From Paracoccaceae bacterium (GTDB lineage Bacteria; Pseudomonadota; Alphaproteobacteria; Rhodobacterales; Rhodobacteraceae), in NCBI GenBank assembly GCA_019454225.1, contig CP075370.1:310001-374000 (forward strand): a stretch of 64,000 nt of DNA. Reading direction: 5' to 3'. Shown in pieces: positions 1 through 10,246 of the stretch. A program made the position numbers and the translations under genes. The notes beneath the pieces are model-generated. The model did not search any database, was not told the origin of the DNA, and saw only the letters and a program-made list of their open reading frames with translations. Numbering within the stretch: the first letter of the stretch is position 1; every line of letters starts with the position of its first letter.

Positions 1-1663
1 GCTGGGCTATGACCGGTTGACCGCCACCGACCTGTTTTCCGAAGCCGCACCCGACACGGTCGAGGCCGTGCTGGCCGAGGCCGCGAAGCTGGCCGAGACG
101 GTTCTCGCGCCCTTGCAGCGGAATGGCGACCGTCATCCCGCCCGGCTGGAGAATGGCGTCGTGCGCACCTCGCCCGGGTTTGCGGAAGGATATCGCGCGA
201 TCGTCGATGGCGGCTGGAACGCCATCGCCGCACCGCTCGAGTTCGGCGGCATGGGGCTTCCGATGGTCGTGACATCGGCTGTCAACGAGATGATGGGCTC
301 CGCCTGCCTGTCGCTGCAACTGAACCCGCTGATGACGCAGGGCCAGATCGAGGCGCTGGAGCATCATGCAAGCGATGCGCTCAAGGCGCTCTACATCCCG
401 AAACTGATCAGCGGCGAATGGTGCGGCACCATGAACCTGACCGAACCGCAGGCCGGTTCGGATGTGGGTGCCCTGCGCACGCGGGCAGAACCGCTGGACG
501 ACGGCAGCTACGCGATCACCGGCCAGAAGATCTATATCTCCTGGGGTGACAACGACTTCACCGCCAATGTCTGCCATCTGGTTCTGGCACGCCTGCCCGA
601 CGCCGCGCCCGGAACGCGCGGCATCAGCCTGTTCATGGTGCCGAAGTTCATCCCCGATGCCGATGGCAACCCCGGGCGGCGCAACACGCTGCAGGTGGTC
701 AGCCTGGAGCACAAGCTGGGCCTGCACGGGTCGCCGACCTGCGTGATGCAGTATGACGCTGCGCAGGGCTGGCTGGTGGGCGAACCGCACAAGGGCATGG
801 CCGCCATGTTCACCATGATGAACAACGCCCGCCTCGGCGTGGGCGTGCAGGGTGTCAGCGTGGCCGAGGCCGCCTATCAGCACGCGCTGGCCTATGCGCA
901 GGAACGGCGGCAGGGCAAGACGCCGGTTACAGGCAGCGGGGCGATCATCGACCACGCCGATGTGCGCCGCATGCTGGCCGAGATGAAGGCCGAGGTGCAG
1001 TCGGCCCGCGCCATCGCGCTGACCTGTGCCCTGGCCATCGACATGGGCCGCGCCACCGGCGATGCCCACTGGCAGGCCCGCGCCGCGCTGCTGACACCCA
1101 TCGCCAAGTCGTTCGGCACCGATACCGGCATCCGCGTCGCCAGCGAGGGGGTCCAGGTCCACGGCGGCATGGGCTTCATCGAGGAAACCGGCGCGGCGCA
1201 GTTCCTGCGCGATGTCCGGGTGACCGCGATCTACGAAGGCACCAACGGCATACAGGCGATGGATCTTGTGGGCCGCAAGATGATGGACGGGGGCGAAGCC
1301 GCGTTCCGCCTGATCGACGAGATGCAGGCCGGTGCAGAGGCCGCGCGCGGCCTGCTGCCCGATCTGGCCACCCCGGTCTGGAACGCTGCCGAGGCGCTGC
1401 GCGAGGCGACCGAGACGCTTCTGGCCCAGGACATGAACGACCGTTTCGCCGGCGCGGTGCCCTATCTGCGTGCCTTCGCCCGGGTGCTTTCGGGCCATGT
1501 CCACCTGGCAGCGGCAATGGTGTCGGGGGGCGAGGGGCCGCGCGGCGCGCTGGCCCGCGTGGCGATCCTGCGGCTTCTGCCGGAACATGCCGCCCTTCTG
1601 GCGCAGGCGCGCGAAGGGGCGGCGGGGCTCTACGCCCTGTCGGATGCGGACCTCGCGGCGTGA
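1..1663 (+). CDS. acyl-CoA dehydrogenase, 5' end cut off by the window
   Basis: FAD-dependent alpha,beta-dehydrogenation of an acyl-CoA, with electrons passed to ETF. The frame is already open at base 2 and encodes LGYDRLTATDLF, so the in-frame TTG at 17 is internal and the true start lies upstream. Visible signatures are MNLTEPQAGSDVG (FAD/substrate site), a C-terminal GGMGFIEETGAAQFLRD, and AIYEGTNGIQ, which carries the expected catalytic Glu. The extended C-terminal region after that Glu is typical of the roughly 590-residue subfamily that includes DmdC (3-methylmercaptopropionyl-CoA dehydrogenase). The exact acyl substrate cannot be decided from sequence. It overlaps the next gene by 4 nt, which suggests co-translation. 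Confidence 0.93.
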   Translation, partial: LGYDRLTATDLFSEAAPDTVEAVLAEAAKLAETVLAPLQRNGDRHPARLENGVVRTSPGFAEGYRAIVDGGWNAIAAPLEFGGMGLPMVVTSAVNEMMGSACLSLQLNPLMTQGQIEALEHHASDALKALYIPKLISGEWCGTMNLTEPQAGSDVGALRTRAEPLDDGSYAITGQKIYISWGDNDFTANVCHLVLARLPDAAPGTRGISLFMVPKFIPDADGNPGRRNTLQVVSLEHKLGLHGSPTCVMQYDAAQGWLVGEPHKGMAAMFTMMNNARLGVGVQGVSVAEAAYQHALAYAQERRQGKTPVTGSGAIIDHADVRRMLAEMKAEVQSARAIALTCALAIDMGRATGDAHWQARAALLTPIAKSFGTDTGIRVASEGVQVHGGMGFIEETGAAQFLRDVRVTAIYEGTNGIQAMDLVGRKMMDGGEAAFRLIDEMQAGAEAARGLLPDLATPVWNAAEALREATETLLAQDMNDRFAGAVPYLRAFARVLSGHVHLAAAMVSGGEGPRGALARVAILRLLPEHAALLAQAREGAAGLYALSDADLAA

Positions 1664-2694
1664 CCCATCCCGCCAGCCTGCACCATCCCTTTCCCGAGGC
1701 CCCCGCCGAGGGCGAGGCCGTGCAGGTGGCAGATCGCATCCTCTGGCTGCGCCTCCCCCTGCCGGGGCCGCTCGGGCATGTGAATGTCTATGCGCTGCTG
1801 GATGACGACGGCTGGACGCTGGTCGACACCGGCCTCGCCAGCGACAGGGGCCGCGCATTGTGGGACAGGATCGCATCGGGGCCTCTGGCCGGGCGCCCGG
1901 TGGTGCGGGTTCTGGTGACACACCACCACCCCGACCATATCGGCCTCGCCGGATGGTGGCAGGCACGCGGCGCACGCCTGCTGACCACCCGCACGGCTTG
2001 GCTCTACGCCCGGATGCTGACGCTCGACGTCCAGACCACGCCCGCGCCGGAATCGCTTGCCTTCTGGCGCCGGGCCGGAATGGACAGCGCGGTCCTTGCC
2101 GCGCGCATGGCCGAACGCCCGTTCAACTTCGCCGATGTCGTGGCGCCGCTGCCCCTGGGCTTCGACCGGATCGCCGAAGGCGACCTGCTCCACCTTGCCG
2201 GACGCGACTGGACCGTGCGGCTGGGTGGCGGTCACGCGCCCGACCACGCAACGCTATGGTCCGACGACGGCATCGTGATCGCGGGCGACCAGATCCTGCC
2301 CGGCATCTCGCCCAATGTCGGGGTCTATCCGACCGAACCGGCCGCCGACCCGCTGGCCGACTGGATGGCCGCCTGCCGCCGCTTCGTGCCGCTTGCCCGC
2401 CCTGATCTCCTGGTGCTGCCTGGTCACAGGCTGCCCTTCACCGGCCTGCCACTGCGCCTGACACAGATGATCGAGAATCATGAGGGCGCGCTGACCCGCG
2501 TGCTCGACGCGCTGCGCGAAGCACCCCGCACGGCCTGCGACCTGTTCCCTGTCTTGTATCGCCGCCAGATCGGAGCCGGCGAATACACCCTGGCACTGGT
2601 CGAGGCCGTCGCGCATCTGAACCATCTGGCGGCGCGCGGTGCGATCCTGCATGGCGAGGGCCCGGACGGTGCGTGGCTCTGGCGCCCGGCATGA
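1660..2694 (+). CDS. MBL-fold metallo-hydrolase
   Basis: 344-residue metallo-beta-lactamase-fold hydrolase starting at a GTG that overlaps the stop of the acyl-CoA dehydrogenase. The metal-binding set is complete: THHHPDHIG near residue 86, a later His in GGGHAPDHATLW, Asp in IVIAGDQILPG, and a last His in VLPGHRLPF. The C-terminal 90 residues look like the winged-helix extension found in LACTB2-like members. These enzymes hydrolyse thioesters, lactones or RNA. The overlap with an acyl-CoA dehydrogenase favours a thioesterase-like role in the same pathway, but this is inference. The protein has no signal peptide and is probably cytoplasmic. Confidence 0.88.
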   Translation: MTHPASLHHPFPEAPAEGEAVQVADRILWLRLPLPGPLGHVNVYALLDDDGWTLVDTGLASDRGRALWDRIASGPLAGRPVVRVLVTHHHPDHIGLAGWWQARGARLLTTRTAWLYARMLTLDVQTTPAPESLAFWRRAGMDSAVLAARMAERPFNFADVVAPLPLGFDRIAEGDLLHLAGRDWTVRLGGGHAPDHATLWSDDGIVIAGDQILPGISPNVGVYPTEPAADPLADWMAACRRFVPLARPDLLVLPGHRLPFTGLPLRLTQMIENHEGALTRVLDALREAPRTACDLFPVLYRRQIGAGEYTLALVEAVAHLNHLAARGAILHGEGPDGAWLWRPA

Positions 2695-2787
2695 CGGCGG
2701 CCGGTCACCCCGCGACGCGCGCGACGCTTCACAGACCGCGTCTGATCGGATAAGCGGGGCAAAGACCGTTCTGGAAGGAAAGACGAC

Positions 2788-2940
2788 ATGGCAGACAAGC
2801 ACGATCACGGCGACCACGTCCCGGGAACGATGGATATCTCCGTGCAGGAAAAGACCTTTGCCGGATTCATCCGCATGACGATGTGGGGTGCGGGAATATC
2901 CATCGGCATCCTGATCTTCATGGCTCTTGCCAACGCCTGA
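2788..2940 (+). CDS. ctaH: aa3-type cytochrome c oxidase subunit IV
   Basis: A 50-residue protein with a His/Asp-rich cytoplasmic N-terminus, then MDISVQEKTFAGFIRMT, then one membrane helix (about residues 30-48) ending in ALANA. This matches the small bacterial aa3 oxidase subunit IV family (COX_aa_subunit_IV), which sits on the catalytic subunits without binding cofactors and is usually encoded away from them. The start is supported by GGAAGGA at 2774-2780. The symbol ctaH is used for this subunit in Paracoccus. None of the large oxidase subunits are in this window. The gene lies between the MBL hydrolase and a lipoprotein gene on the same strand. Confidence 0.88.
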   Translation: MADKHDHGDHVPGTMDISVQEKTFAGFIRMTMWGAGISIGILIFMALANA

Positions 2941-2962
2941 TCTCCCAGACAGCGAGTTTCCG

Positions 2963-3577
2963 ATGCGACGCCTGATCCTTGCCCTTGCGGCCCTTCTGGC
3001 GTTGCAGGCCTGCGGCACCGCCGAACCCAAGTGGGCGCCCGACGCCGATGTGGCGCAGGCGCGCTATGTGCATTCGGGTCCGCCCTCGGTGACGCTCTAC
3101 ACGGTTCTTTCGACAAGGAACGGTTCCGGGGCACATGCCGGGCTCATGGTCAACGGCTCCGAGCGCGTGATGTTCGATCCTGCGGGCACCTGGTATCATC
3201 CGCGCCTGCCCGAACGGAATGACGTGCATTTCGGCGTCACCCCCAAGATGGTCAGCTACTACATCGACTACCACGCACGCGAGACCTATGACGTGGTCGA
3301 ACAGACGGTTGTGGTGACGCCCGCGATCGCGGAACTGGTGATGGCGCGGGCCAAGGCCTATGGCGCGGTGCCCAAGACGCAGTGCGCGGTGGCCGTGTCG
3401 GCGATCCTGCGCGAGGTGCCGGGGTTTGAATCCCTTCCGTCCACCTGGTTTCCGAAGGCGCTGATGGACGGCTTCGGCCAGCTCCCCGGCGTCACCACAC
3501 GCCGCTACACCGACGACGACGCCGACAAGAATCACGGTGTCCTGCTGCAGCAGGTGCAGGACTTCGACCCGGCATGA
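2963..3577 (+). CDS. putative lipoprotein, possibly papain-like permuted fold
   Basis: 204 residues starting MRRLILALAALLALQACG, a lipoprotein signal peptide with lipobox LQAC, so the mature protein is probably a periplasm-facing lipoprotein. The start at 2963 is chosen because it places the signal peptide at the N-terminus. A His in GAHAGLMVNG comes early and a Cys in KTQCAVAVSAIL comes late. That His-before-Cys order is the one seen in circularly permuted NlpC/P60-like (YiiX-type) hydrolases, but the resemblance is weak and is only inference. The gene overlaps the following acetyltransferase by 4 nt (ATGA). I do not recognise a named family. Confidence 0.8.
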   Translation: MRRLILALAALLALQACGTAEPKWAPDADVAQARYVHSGPPSVTLYTVLSTRNGSGAHAGLMVNGSERVMFDPAGTWYHPRLPERNDVHFGVTPKMVSYYIDYHARETYDVVEQTVVVTPAIAELVMARAKAYGAVPKTQCAVAVSAILREVPGFESLPSTWFPKALMDGFGQLPGVTTRRYTDDDADKNHGVLLQQVQDFDPA

Positions 3578-4173
3578 CAGGGGCGCCACATGGCTGGCGC
3601 ATTCTCCACGGCCTGCCGGAGGGCCTGCGCGGCGAGGGCGCGCGCCTGTACTGGCAGGCCTTCGGCCCGAAACTCGGCCGGGTCATGGGCCCGGATGACC
3701 GGGCCCTGCCGTTCCTGGCCCGCGCGATCCGCACCGACCATGCCGTCGTCGCCCTGTCTGCCGATGGCAGGTTGCTCGGTCTTGCCGGGTTCCGTTCGCC
3801 GCAGGGCGCCTTTGCCGACACGACGCTGCGCGACCTGATCCGCGGCTATGGCATTTTCGGCGGAATGTGGCGCGCTGCCGCGCTGCGCCTTCTGGCGCGC
3901 GAGATCGACAACGAACGCTTCCTGTTCGATGGCATCTGCGTGGACCGCGCCGCCCGCGGCCAGGGCGTGGGCACCGCGCTGATCGAGGCGGCGGCCGACC
4001 TTGCGGCGGGGCGTGGCTATGGGCAGTTGCGCCTGGACGTGATCGACACCAACCTGCGCGCAAGGGCGCTTTACGAACGGCTGGGTTTTCGTGCGGCGGG
4101 GGTACAGCGGCTGGGGCCCCTGCGTCACCTGTTCGGCTTTGACACCGCCATCACCATGGTGCGCGCGGTCTGA
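3574..4173 (+). CDS. GNAT family N-acetyltransferase
   Basis: 199 residues. The acetyl-CoA-binding motif A is clear: ICVDRAARGQGVGTALIEAA around residue 120, followed by the motif B strand LRLDVIDTNLRARALYERLGF. Substrate is unknown; GNAT enzymes acetylate amines on small molecules or proteins. The N-terminal 100 residues contain the usual beta-sheet with LFLAGF-like strands (LLGLAGFRSP). Its start overlaps the lipoprotein stop, so the two are probably translated together, yet no functional link is evident. It converges with the membrane-protein gene that follows. Confidence 0.9.
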   Translation: MTGAPHGWRILHGLPEGLRGEGARLYWQAFGPKLGRVMGPDDRALPFLARAIRTDHAVVALSADGRLLGLAGFRSPQGAFADTTLRDLIRGYGIFGGMWRAAALRLLAREIDNERFLFDGICVDRAARGQGVGTALIEAAADLAAGRGYGQLRLDVIDTNLRARALYERLGFRAAGVQRLGPLRHLFGFDTAITMVRAV

Positions 4174-4194
4174 CCGGCGCCGCAGGCGCGCGGC

Positions 4195-5199
4195 TCAGTC
4201 GAACGTGCCCGTCACCCGCCCGAACAGCATGAAGGCCCGCGCGGTGCGCGTGTCGGCCAGATCGGCCAGTTCCGAATCGGTCGCCGTGCCCTCGAACTCG
4301 GCAAAGGTGCGGTCAAAGCAGCGCAGGAAATGGTGCGCGGCGTCACGGAACACCGGATCCTCGCGCATCCGCGCCGCAGTCAGCGCCAGCGACGACCGGT
4401 CGCGCACGCCACCCAGCACCGCGATCTCGCGCCCCCGCACCCCGGCGGCAAAGCGTCGCCAGACGTCCGGACGGGCGCGGTCGGGCTTCAGGTCATCCAT
4501 GTAGATGCCATCCTGCGCCAGCAGCGTCAGCACATCCTGCGCGGCCCGGATCAGCTTGGACGCACGCCGGTCCTCCAGCGCCAGCCGCAGCGCGCGAAAG
4601 CCTTCCTTGTCCTCGGCGCTTTCCGGAAAATGCAGGGCCCGCACGAAGTCCGCCACCGACAGCGGCGCCCGCAGGTCCTCGGCCGGAGTGCCCAGCGCCA
4701 GCGCCGGCTGTTCGGCGGCCGGGTCGGGTGCAGGCAGCGCCAGCGCCGCCTTCCGGTCGGCCGACGGCACCGACAGCGCGGTGTCGCGGCGTGACACGAA
4801 CATCGCCAGCGTCGCCTCTGTCTGCTTCTGTGCCGCCGCGATCTCGTCCAGCCGCTTCTCGACCGTGCCCCGTGCCGCGCCGGTCTGCTGCACCAGCACA
4901 TAGGAATGGCGCAGCGCATCCACCGTCACCTGCAACCGCGCCGCCTCGTCCCGCAGGGCCCGCACCTGGCGCGAGATCGACACCGCCACCCACAGCAGGG
5001 CAAGCGGCAGGAACAGCACCAGGATCGCCAGGATGCCGCCTGGCTTGCCCTCATCCGGCGCCAGCAGCATCCACAGGCCGAACCCGAGCGCCCAGACAGC
5101 GGCAAGCAGACCCGCCACGATGTCCGCGACAGGCCAGCCCGCCCCGGGCCCGCGTCCATAGACGCCGAGGTCAAGCGGCTTTTCGGCAGGGTCGGCCAT
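4195..5199 (-). CDS. uncharacterised membrane protein with coiled coil
   Basis: 334 residues with no recognised catalytic motif. Two hydrophobic segments (about residues 24-47 and 53-75) form an N-terminal membrane hairpin, followed by a helical stretch (about 75-115) with heptad-like spacing that suggests a coiled coil, then a Pro/Ala-rich linker and a folded C-terminal domain ending in TARAFMLFGRVTGTFD. It lies 16 nt downstream of greA on the same strand and may be cotranscribed with it. Proteins of this layout are common as hypothetical proteins in Rhodobacterales. No function can be given. Confidence 0.8.
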   Translation of the reverse strand: MADPAEKPLDLGVYGRGPGAGWPVADIVAGLLAAVWALGFGLWMLLAPDEGKPGGILAILVLFLPLALLWVAVSISRQVRALRDEAARLQVTVDALRHSYVLVQQTGAARGTVEKRLDEIAAAQKQTEATLAMFVSRRDTALSVPSADRKAALALPAPDPAAEQPALALGTPAEDLRAPLSVADFVRALHFPESAEDKEGFRALRLALEDRRASKLIRAAQDVLTLLAQDGIYMDDLKPDRARPDVWRRFAAGVRGREIAVLGGVRDRSSLALTAARMREDPVFRDAAHHFLRCFDRTFAEFEGTATDSELADLADTRTARAFMLFGRVTGTFD

Positions 5200-5215
5200 G
5201 CCTTCGCCTTTCCGG

Positions 5216-5686
5216 TCAGACGTAGCGGATCGTCACCACTTCGTAGGATTTCGTGCCGCCGGGTGTGCGCACCTCGACGCTGTCGCCCTCGTCCTTGCCG
5301 ATCAGCGCCCGTGCCAGCGGCGACCGCAGGTTCAGAAGCCCGGCCTCCAGGTTCGCCTCGGCCTCGCCGACGATCTGGTAGGTCCGGGTTTCCCCGGTCT
5401 CCTCGTCCGACAGGGTCACCGTGGCACCGAACTTGATGGCGCCGGCCAGCCGTGCCGGGTCGATCACCTCGGCCCGCGACAGGATGGATTCCAGCTCCTT
5501 GATGCGGCCCTCGATGAAGCTCTGCTTTTCGCGGGCGGCGTGGTACTCGGCATTCTCCGAAAGGTCGCCATGTTCGCGCGCCTCGGCAATGGCGCGGATC
5601 ACTGCGGGCCGTTCGACGGATTTCAGCGTCTTCAGCTCTTCGTCCAGCACGGCGTGGCCCGCGCGGGTCATCGGGATCTTTTCCAT
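5216..5686 (-). CDS. greA: transcription elongation factor GreA
   Basis: 156 residues, the standard GreA length. It rescues backtracked RNA polymerase by stimulating transcript cleavage through the secondary channel. The N-terminal coiled coil carries the conserved acidic tip in [16 protein letters not shown] (residues 40-55), and the C-terminal FKBP-like domain contains [12 protein letters not shown] and [15 protein letters not shown]. The start [10 protein letters not shown] is the usual one. It is divergent from the ETF-QO gene, with about 200 bp between the two start codons. Confidence 0.97.
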   Translation of the reverse strand: MEKIPMTRAGHAVLDEELKTLKSVERPAVIRAIAEAREHGDLSENAEYHAAREKQSFIEGRIKELESILSRAEVIDPARLAGAIKFGATVTLSDEETGETRTYQIVGEAEANLEAGLLNLRSPLARALIGKDEGDSVEVRTPGGTKSYEVVTIRYV

Positions 5687-5888
5687 CGGTCTTCTGCCCT
5701 GCCAAAATGACAAGGCCATGGCCCTTGCAGGCCATGTCCTTGCGCACATCGGGATTACCTGACCCCAGTGACCGGCGATTTGCAAGGGGGCACCGCCTGC
5801 GGTCGGCAGGACGCCGCGTCGCGGTTGACGCCGCGTCGGGGGTGGGGCACATCGCTTGCGTTGCAAGGAAACCGGACAGGAGACCCGC

Positions 5889-7532
5889 ATGGCCGAGATC
5901 ACCCGCGAGCAGATGGAATACGATGTGGTGATCGTGGGCGCCGGTCCGGCGGGCCTGTCGGCGGCCATCCGCCTGAAGCAGCTCGATCCCGACCGCTCGG
6001 TCGTCGTGCTGGAAAAGGGCTCCGAGGTCGGGGCGCATATCCTGTCGGGCGCGGTTCTCGATCCTTCGGGCCTCGACGCGCTGCTGCCCGACTGGCGCAA
6101 GATGGACGCGCCGATCCACACGCCTGTCACCGAAGACAACTTCTACATGCTGGGCCCTGCAGGCCAGATCCGCATCCCCAACTGGCCGATGCCGCCGCTG
6201 ATGAACAACCACGGCAACTACATCGTCAGCATGGGCAACGTCTGCCGCTGGATGGCGCAGGTAGCCGAGGGTCTGGGGGTCGAGATCTTCCCGGGCATGG
6301 CCTGTTCCGCGCTGGTCTACGATGGCGACCGTGTGGCCGGCGTGGTCGCGGGCGAGATGGGGCGCAAGTCCGATGGCACGCCGGGGCCGCAGTACGAACC
6401 GGGGATGGAGCTCCTGGGGAAATACGTCTTCCTGTCCGAGGGCGTGCGCGGATCGCTGTCGAAGGAAGTGATCGCCAGATACGCCCTGTCGGATGGCAAG
6501 GATCCCCAGAAGTTCGGCCTCGGGATGAAGGAGATCTGGGAAATCGACCCGGCCAAGCACCGCCCGGGCACCGTGACACATACGATGGGCTGGCCGCTGG
6601 GCAGCAATGCGGGCGGCGGATCGTTCATCTATCACCTTGAGAACAATCAGGTCTATGTGGGCTTCGTGGTCCACCTGAACTACCAGAACCCCTATCTTTA
6701 CCCCTACATGGAATTCCAGCGGTTCAAGCATCACCCGATGGTTGCCGAACTCCTCAGGGGCGGCAAGCGCGTGGCCTATGGCGCCCGCGCCATCTCGGAA
6801 GGGGGATGGCAGTCGATCCCGAAGATGGTGGCGCCCGGCGTCGCGCTGCTCGGCTGTTCTGCCGGGCTCGTGAACGTGCCGCGCATCAAGGGCAACCACA
6901 ACGCCATGCTGTCGGGAAAGGCCGCCGCCGAGGCGGCGCATGCCGCCATCCTGGCCGGGCGCGCGGGCGACGAACTTGCCGACTATGAGACCGAGGTGCG
7001 CAATGGCGCCATCGGCCGCGACCTGCGCAAGGTGCGCAACGTGAAACCGCTCTGGTCGAAATACGGCCTGGTCGCCAGCCTGATGGGCGGCGGGCTGGAC
7101 ATGTGGACGAACACGCTGGGCTTCAGCCTGTTCGGCACGCTGAAGCACGGCAAGTCCGATGCCGCGGCAACCGGCAAGGCTGCCGACCACCAGCCCATCG
7201 CCTATCCGCGCCCCGACGGCGTGTTGTCCTTCGACCGGCTGACCAACGTCGCCTTCAGCTTCACCAACCACGAGGAAAGCCAGCCCGCGCATCTGACACT
7301 CAAGGATGCGTCGGTGCCGATCGCGGTCAACCTTCCGGACTATGCCGAACCCGCGCAGCGCTACTGCCCCGCCGGGGTCTACGAGGTGCTGGGCGAGGGC
7401 GCGGACGCGCGGTTCCAGATCAATTTCCAGAACTGCGTGCACTGCAAGACCTGCGACATCAAGGACCCCAGCCAGAACATCCACTGGACGACCCCGCAGG
7501 GTGGCGACGGTCCGAACTATCCCAACATGTGA
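5889..7532 (+). CDS. electron transfer flavoprotein-ubiquinone oxidoreductase
   Basis: 547 residues. It takes electrons from reduced ETF (fed by acyl-CoA dehydrogenases such as the one at the left edge) and reduces ubiquinone at the inner membrane. The N-terminal FAD dinucleotide fold is [17 protein letters not shown]. The C-terminal 4Fe-4S cluster uses a Cys at CPAGVYEV and the triad in [13 protein letters not shown]. The usual C-terminal [12 protein letters not shown] signature is present. The ATG at 5889 is chosen because it precedes the conserved N-terminus [14 protein letters not shown] and follows an AGGAGA ribosome-binding site. The roughly 200 bp upstream holds a GC-rich spacer but no clear operator. 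Confidence 0.97.
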   Translation: MAEITREQMEYDVVIVGAGPAGLSAAIRLKQLDPDRSVVVLEKGSEVGAHILSGAVLDPSGLDALLPDWRKMDAPIHTPVTEDNFYMLGPAGQIRIPNWPMPPLMNNHGNYIVSMGNVCRWMAQVAEGLGVEIFPGMACSALVYDGDRVAGVVAGEMGRKSDGTPGPQYEPGMELLGKYVFLSEGVRGSLSKEVIARYALSDGKDPQKFGLGMKEIWEIDPAKHRPGTVTHTMGWPLGSNAGGGSFIYHLENNQVYVGFVVHLNYQNPYLYPYMEFQRFKHHPMVAELLRGGKRVAYGARAISEGGWQSIPKMVAPGVALLGCSAGLVNVPRIKGNHNAMLSGKAAAEAAHAAILAGRAGDELADYETEVRNGAIGRDLRKVRNVKPLWSKYGLVASLMGGGLDMWTNTLGFSLFGTLKHGKSDAAATGKAADHQPIAYPRPDGVLSFDRLTNVAFSFTNHEESQPAHLTLKDASVPIAVNLPDYAEPAQRYCPAGVYEVLGEGADARFQINFQNCVHCKTCDIKDPSQNIHWTTPQGGDGPNYPNM

Positions 7533-7637
7533 CATTTGCGCGAGCGGGCGCCCAAGCGGGCCCGCCCGCGCCCCCGCGCCGATGGACAGCCCACCCGCGC
7601 GGCCCTAGGTTCAGGGGATGCCCAGCCGGAGGCCGTG

Positions 7638-9356
7638 ATGCCGCTGAACCGTCCGATCCTTGTCACCCTGCTTGCTGCCGCCCTGGCGCTGCCGTGGCAG
7701 GCCGCGCCCCTGCGCGCGGATGAGGACGCGGGCGCCTATCTTGCCGCCCGCATCGCCGGCAGCCGCGAGGATCACAAGCAGGCCGCCGGGTGGTTCACCC
7801 GCGCACTGGCCGCCGACCCCGGCAACACCGTGCTGATGGAGGGCGCGATCAACGCCCATGTCAGCGCGGGCAGCATCGAAAGCGCCGTCGCGGTGGCGCG
7901 GCGCCTGTCGCAGGCCCCGACGCCCGCACAGGTGGCCCATCTGGTGCTGATCGCCGATCAGGCCCGGCGCGGCGACTTCGGCGCGCTGCTGGCCGATATC
8001 GAGGCGGGGCGCACCGTCGGCAAGCTGATGGACGATCTGGTTCTCGCCTGGGCCGAGGTCGGCGCCGGCCGCATGTCCGAGGCGCTTGAAGATTTCGACC
8101 GGATCGCCGGATCGCGCGGGCTGGAACCGTTCGGTCTTTACCACAAGGCGCTGGCTCTGGCCTCTGTCGGAGATTTCGAGGGTGCCGACGACATCCTGTC
8201 GGGCCGCGCGGCGGGCGAGGTCCGGCTGACCCGCCGCGGCGTCATCGCCCATGCCCAGATCCTCAGCCAGCTCGAAAAGGCGCCGGAGGCGCTGGCGCTG
8301 CTGGTCCGGGTGTTCCCCGGCGATGCCGACCCCGGCCTTGACGCGCTCAAGACCCGGCTGGCGGCTGGCGAGGTCCTGCCCTTCACCATCGCCCGCGATG
8401 CACGGGATGGCATGGCCGAGGTCTATTTCACCCTCGCTGTCGCGCTGAATGGCGAGGCTGCGGATGGCTACACGCTGCTCTATGCCCGGCTCGCCGCCTG
8501 GCTGCGCGCCGACCATTCCGAGGCGGTGCTTCTGTCTGCCGGGCTGCTGGAACAGCAGCGGCAATATGACCTCGCGGTCGAAACCTATGCCCAGATCGCA
8601 CCCACGGACGGCGCCTTCTTCGCCGCCGAGATCGGACGGTCGCGCGCGCTCCAGGCCGCCGGGCAGGCCGACGCGGCGATCGAGGTGCTGCGCGGGCTGA
8701 CCCGCGCCCACTCCGAACGCCTGTCGGTGCATGTGGCCCTGGGCGATGCGCTGCGCCGCGCCGAACGCTGGGACGACGCGGTGGACGCCCTGACCGACGC
8801 CGTCGCCCGCATGGGCGATCCGCAGCCCGAACACTGGTCGGTGTTCTACGGGCGCGGCATCGCCAACGAACGCCGGGGCACCTGGGACCAGGCCGAACCC
8901 GACTTCCTGAAGGCGCTCGAACTGAACCCCGATGAACCGCAGGTGCTGAACTACCTCGGATACTCCTGGATCGACCGGGGCGAGCGTCTGGACGAGGCAC
9001 TGGGCATGATCGAACGCGCGGTCGCGGCGCGTCCCGATGCGGGCTACATCATCGACAGCCTGGCCTGGGGGTTGTTCCGCCTTGGCCGCTACGCCGAGGC
9101 CGTCGAGCCCATGGAACGCGCCTCGGTGCTGGAACCCGTCGATCCGGTGGTGACCGACCATCTGGGCGACGTCTACTGGGCCGTCGGGCGGCAGATGGAG
9201 GCGCGGTTCCAGTGGCGCCGCGCCCTGTCCTTCAACCCCGAGGAGAAAGAGGCCATCCGCATCCGCAAGAAGCTGGAACTGGGCCTCGACCGCGTGCTGG
9301 CCGACGAAGGCGCGCCGCCCCTCAAGACCGCGCATGCCGCCCCCGCCGGTAACTGA
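7638..9356 (+). CDS. exported tetratricopeptide-repeat protein
   Basis: 572 residues with an N-terminal signal peptide ([20 protein letters not shown]...) and then TPR repeats over nearly the whole length. The best repeats are near residues 385-520 (for example [21 protein letters not shown] and [21 protein letters not shown]). Such proteins are scaffolds, often for envelope assembly. The start at 7638 is preceded by GGAGG and gives the signal peptide. The last 23 nt overlap ispE, so the two genes are probably translationally coupled, an arrangement common in Rhodobacterales. The specific partner is unknown. Confidence 0.9.
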   Translation: MPLNRPILVTLLAAALALPWQAAPLRADEDAGAYLAARIAGSREDHKQAAGWFTRALAADPGNTVLMEGAINAHVSAGSIESAVAVARRLSQAPTPAQVAHLVLIADQARRGDFGALLADIEAGRTVGKLMDDLVLAWAEVGAGRMSEALEDFDRIAGSRGLEPFGLYHKALALASVGDFEGADDILSGRAAGEVRLTRRGVIAHAQILSQLEKAPEALALLVRVFPGDADPGLDALKTRLAAGEVLPFTIARDARDGMAEVYFTLAVALNGEAADGYTLLYARLAAWLRADHSEAVLLSAGLLEQQRQYDLAVETYAQIAPTDGAFFAAEIGRSRALQAAGQADAAIEVLRGLTRAHSERLSVHVALGDALRRAERWDDAVDALTDAVARMGDPQPEHWSVFYGRGIANERRGTWDQAEPDFLKALELNPDEPQVLNYLGYSWIDRGERLDEALGMIERAVAARPDAGYIIDSLAWGLFRLGRYAEAVEPMERASVLEPVDPVVTDHLGDVYWAVGRQMEARFQWRRALSFNPEEKEAIRIRKKLELGLDRVLADEGAPPLKTAHAAPAGN

Positions 9357-10191
9357 GTTCGCGCCTGCCAAGGTCAATCTGACGCTGCACGTCACCGGGC
9401 AGCGGGCCGACGGCTATCACCTGCTCGACAGCCTTGTCGTCTTTGCCGACGTGGGTGACAGGGTCACTGCGGACTCCGGGCAGGGGTTGTGCCTGCGCAT
9501 CGAGGGGCCGCAGGCCGCCGGGCTTTCATCCGGCCCCGACAACCTCGTCCTGCGCGCCGCGCGGGCGATGGGCGTTGCCGATGCCACGCTGACCCTGTGG
9601 AAGGCGCTTCCCCTGGCCTCGGGCATCGGCGGCGGTTCGGCCGACGCGGCGGCGACGCTGCGCGCGCTGGCACGGCTGACCGGCCGCGCGCTGCCGCCCG
9701 CCGATGCCGTGCTGGCCCTTGGCGCCGATGTGCCGGTCTGCCTGGCCGGGTCCGCCGCCCGCATGTCCGGCGTGGGCGAAGTGCTGGAACCCGTGCCACC
9801 GCTGCCGCCCGGCTGGCTCGTGCTGGTCAATCCCGCGGTCGCCGTGCCGACACCGGCCGTCTTTGCCGCGCTGTCGCGGCGCGACAATCCACCCCAGCCC
9901 GCGCTTCCCCGGCTTGCCGATGCCGCGGCACTGGCCGCCTGGCTGGCGGCCTGCCGCAACGATCTCGAACCTGCCGCACGGGCCATCGCCCCCGTCATCG
10001 GCGACACGCTCGGCGCCCTGTCGCACAGCCCGGGTTGCCTGCTTGCCCGGATGTCGGGCTCGGGCGCCACATGCTTCGGCCTGTTCGCCAGCCCGGCCGA
10101 ATCCGCCGCCGCCGCCGCACAGATCCGCGCCGCGCGTCCCGGCTGGTGGGTTGCCGATGCCGCGATCCTGGGCAATCCGTCCCCCGGGTGA
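9334..10191 (+). CDS. ispE: 4-diphosphocytidyl-2-C-methyl-D-erythritol kinase
   Basis: 285 residues. It phosphorylates CDP-methylerythritol at the 2-hydroxyl, a middle step of the MEP isoprenoid pathway whose first enzyme (dxs) is also in this window. The N-terminal [18 protein letters not shown] is the IspE signature. The GHMP-kinase ATP loop is [17 protein letters not shown] near residue 95, and the C-terminal [12 protein letters not shown] is the third conserved motif. It begins inside the end of the TPR gene. The protein is cytoplasmic. Confidence 0.97.
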   Translation: MPPPPVTEFAPAKVNLTLHVTGQRADGYHLLDSLVVFADVGDRVTADSGQGLCLRIEGPQAAGLSSGPDNLVLRAARAMGVADATLTLWKALPLASGIGGGSADAAATLRALARLTGRALPPADAVLALGADVPVCLAGSAARMSGVGEVLEPVPPLPPGWLVLVNPAVAVPTPAVFAALSRRDNPPQPALPRLADAAALAAWLAACRNDLEPAARAIAPVIGDTLGALSHSPGCLLARMSGSGATCFGLFASPAESAAAAAQIRAARPGWWVADAAILGNPSPG

Positions 10192-10246
10192 TCCGGCGGG
10201 GCGCTTCTGCTTGCCCGGCCCGGCGCGAATCGCGCAAACTTCCGGA

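Noticed and set aside
5687-5888. Promoter candidate TTGACG at about 5824 for the ETF-QO gene
   Set aside because: The corresponding -10 region (CACATC) is too poor a match to list as a promoter.
4926-7535. Long minus-strand open frame of 869 codons
   Set aside because: It runs antisense through greA's start region and the whole ETF-QO gene. Its translation is low-complexity His/Arg/Asp-rich with no family signature, a usual result of high GC.
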